NCBI GenBank assembly: GCA_903834765.1
Contig: CAILKE010000025.1
Location: 62,001-126,000 of the forward strand
Source: an uncultured Bacteroidota bacterium
GTDB taxonomy: Bacteria; Bacteroidota; Bacteroidia; B-17B0; Aurantibacillaceae
Reading direction: 5' to 3'
Length of the DNA stretch: 64,000 bases
Below, piece after piece: positions 62,134 through 64,000 of this stretch (within the stretch, counting starts at the first letter, position 1; each line of letters begins with the position of its first letter). A program made the translations under genes and the position numbers. The notes below the pieces were generated by a model. It had not been told where the DNA came from. It worked only from the letters and a program-made list of their open reading frames with translations, and made no database searches.

Positions 62134-64000
62134 ATGCTCAGATTTAGTCTCCTTACATTATTTATAACGATTTTGTCGTGTTCAAATTCGTTTTCTCAAA
62201 AAGGAAAAGATGCTGCTAAAACAGTTAGTGTAGCAAATACAAAAATTAATGAATTCACGGCGCTAACAGCAAATGCTTCTGCTGGAAATACAACTTTAAC
62301 TGTTGCTGCAAGTTCATTAAATACCAATACCCGATTTGCTACAACACTTGCAGCTGGTGATTTAATCATGATTATACAAATGCAAGGAGCATTAATTAAA
62401 TTATCTCCCGTTCCAGTTTGGGCACCAGATAGCACTTATGGTCAAGTTTATAGCTATGGAAGTTGTGGTAATTACGAATTTGCAGAAGTTAAATCAATTG
62501 TTTCAGCTACACAAATAGAAATCAATTGTGGCCTAACGCTTAATTATTCAAGTGCTGGCAAAACACAAATAGTAAGAGTTCCAAGGTATAGTTCTTTAAA
62601 TATTGCAGCTACAGGAACATTAACCACCGATGCTTGGAATGGCACAATTGGCGGTGTTTTAGTAGCAGAAGTAGATGGTAACACAACTATTAATTCAGGA
62701 GGCTTAATAACAACTAGTGGTTTAGGCTTTAGAGGTGGCACAGCTGTTGGAGATCCTGGTTCTGGTAATGGAAACTACGCCACTCTCAGTCCCAATAATG
62801 GTGCCGCTAAAGGAGAAGGTATAGGGAGTGATCGAATTACTAATTTAGTAAATGATACTTTAGGGAAAAACTGCTTTGGCGCTCCAGCTAATGGAGGCGG
62901 TGGTGGTAACGCCAATAACTGCGGTGGAGGCGGTGGTGGAAATGCTGGCAATATTTTAGGGTGGAATGGTTATGGTTTGGCGAATACAACGTATAGCGCA
63001 ACTTTTAATTTAGAATATCCTGGAAGAGGCGCTGTTGTTTCTAGTGGCGGTGGTAAAGGTGGGTACGGCACATCAACAACATTTACAACTAATGTTACAA
63101 CTTTAGGCCCAAATACAACTGCGTGGGGAAGTTTTAGTAGACCAAACAAAGGTGGATTTGGTGGCAGGCCTTTAGATTACTCAACAGGAAAACTATTTTT
63201 AGGCGGCGGCGGCGGCGCAGGCCATATGAGTACAGGACAATCCAATGGTGCGAATGCCTGTTCAGGAGGTGCTGGTGGAGGGCTGGTGTATTTATTAAAT
63301 TATGGAACTGTTTCTGGCACCGGAACTATTGCGGCAAACGGAGCTAATGGCAATAATGCTTTCGGTGCAGCCTCTTTTGCATATCCAAGTCAGGGTATTG
63401 ATGGCGCAGGTGGAGCAGGAGCAGGTGGTACGATTGTATTAAATTGTAATGGAACTATATCATCTATTATAACAAATGCTAACGGTGGCTCTGGTGGAAA
63501 TCAAAACAAATCAGGTACAGCAAGTAATGAAACGCAGGGCCCTGGCGGAGGTGGCGGTGGCGGATACATTGCAGGAAACGGTAGTGTATTTACTCAGAAT
63601 GTGAATGGAGGAATTTATGGTACAACCAATTCAGCAGGTACCTTCTCTTTGTTCCCTATGAATGGCGCCACATCTGGTAACTCAGGAATTAGTGGCCAAG
63701 TTATAACACCGTCTTTTTCATTAACCGCATCTGCTAACCAAACTTTATGCACTGGTCAAGCGGCAACTTTTACTGTAACTTCCAATAATCCTGCAGCTAC
63801 TGTTTTATGGTATAATAGTGCCGCTGGCGGAAACTCAATTGCCTCAGGTACCGTTTACACATCACCTACTTATACTGCTGCTGGAACATATACAATCTAT
63901 GCTGGTTCTTGTCCTGGTATTTATAGGATTCCGATTACCATTACCATAAATGCAGGCTTAAGTATTTCTATTAATAGTCCAACTATCTGCGCAACTCAAG
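62134..64000 (+). CDS. Glycine-rich secreted protein with Ig-like domain, 3' end cut by window edge
   Basis: About 622 residues are visible with no stop. The start at ATG 62134 gives a signal peptide (LLTLFITILSCSNSFSQ). A beta-helix-like region follows, with many Gly-rich turns (NGGGGGNANNCGGGGGG, and later GGGGGAG and GGGGGGYI-type runs) and repeated GGT/NGA strands. From about residue 530 an Ig-like domain appears (LCTGQAATFTVTSNNPAA to YTIYAGSC), as in large Bacteroidota adhesins with type IX tails. The tail is outside the window. Likely surface adhesin or matrix protein; unproven. Confidence 0.72.
   Translation, partial: MLRFSLLTLFITILSCSNSFSQKGKDAAKTVSVANTKINEFTALTANASAGNTTLTVAASSLNTNTRFATTLAAGDLIMIIQMQGALIKLSPVPVWAPDSTYGQVYSYGSCGNYEFAEVKSIVSATQIEINCGLTLNYSSAGKTQIVRVPRYSSLNIAATGTLTTDAWNGTIGGVLVAEVDGNTTINSGGLITTSGLGFRGGTAVGDPGSGNGNYATLSPNNGAAKGEGIGSDRITNLVNDTLGKNCFGAPANGGGGGNANNCGGGGGGNAGNILGWNGYGLANTTYSATFNLEYPGRGAVVSSGGGKGGYGTSTTFTTNVTTLGPNTTAWGSFSRPNKGGFGGRPLDYSTGKLFLGGGGGAGHMSTGQSNGANACSGGAGGGLVYLLNYGTVSGTGTIAANGANGNNAFGAASFAYPSQGIDGAGGAGAGGTIVLNCNGTISSIITNANGGSGGNQNKSGTASNETQGPGGGGGGGYIAGNGSVFTQNVNGGIYGTTNSAGTFSLFPMNGATSGNSGISGQVITPSFSLTASANQTLCTGQAATFTVTSNNPAATVLWYNSAAGGNSIASGTVYTSPTYTAAGTYTIYAGSCPGIYRIPITITINAGLSISINSPTICATQ

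Noticed and set aside
1-64000. CRISPR arrays, rRNA operons, tRNA genes and complete insertion sequences
   Set aside because: No regularly spaced repeats, no rRNA-like sequence, no foldable tRNA and no transposase were found on reading both strands.

Overview
The window reads as a chromosome segment of an AT-rich member of the Bacteroidota. The evidence is the Bacteroidota promoter signature (TTTG, about 20 bp, TAnnTTTG) in front of many genes, families typical of the phylum (DUF4270 lipoprotein, fused SecDF, choice-of-anchor-B protein, TonB receptor with a carboxypeptidase-like domain, type IX secretion C-terminal tails) and a tmRNA whose tag reads GEENSYAMAA. I could not place it to genus.

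Layout. 1-10.3 kb: partial M50 protease, amino-acid permease, GT2 glycosyltransferase, an endonuclease III-peroxiredoxin fusion, glyS and panC, then a divergent GT5-like protein, DUF4270 lipoprotein and GT4 enzyme. 10.3-25.4 kb: a palindromic repeat cluster, secDF, a dus gene, and a minus-strand run of aminotransferase, SerB-SerA fusion and FAD/Fe-S dehydrogenase that together look like serine biosynthesis plus a 2-hydroxyacid dehydrogenase. An HD phosphohydrolase, a small SpoIIAA-like protein, a beta-barrel, a UbiX-like enzyme and a YqeY-like protein follow. 25.4-37.6 kb: GNAT, CoA-binding, MFS and mannose-1-phosphate guanylyltransferase genes, two outer-membrane proteins (one with ComEA-like HhH repeats), a TPR protein, a choice-of-anchor-B protein, 3-hydroxyacyl-CoA dehydrogenase, a lipoprotein and an HTTM protein.

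37.7-41.5 kb is the accessory region: a lysine-rich histone H1-like miniprotein, two overlapping tiny ORFs, a histone-deacetylase-superfamily enzyme, a decayed spacer and a Fic AMP-transferase with its own winged helix. It abuts the 3' end of ssrA (tmRNA). The region before the deacetylase and the fic promoter carry the same operator-like dyad (TGAYAA, 2 bp, TTGTCA), and in fic it overlaps the -33 element, the -7 element and the start codon. This is the best candidate here for an undescribed regulated system.

42.0-64 kb returns to chromosomal genes: DUF1015, hotdog thioesterase, cobalamin adenosyltransferase, TonB receptor, YfhO-like protein, MsbA-like ABC exporter, subtilase with a sorting tail, C45 acyltransferase-like hydrolase, RuvX, saccharopine reductase, a four-gene operon (DUF4476, DUF423, EamA, GT-C-like) and the start of a glycine-rich surface protein that runs off the right edge. 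Several palindromic or direct repeats lie between genes. No CRISPR array, tRNA, rRNA, complete insertion sequence or replication origin was recognised.
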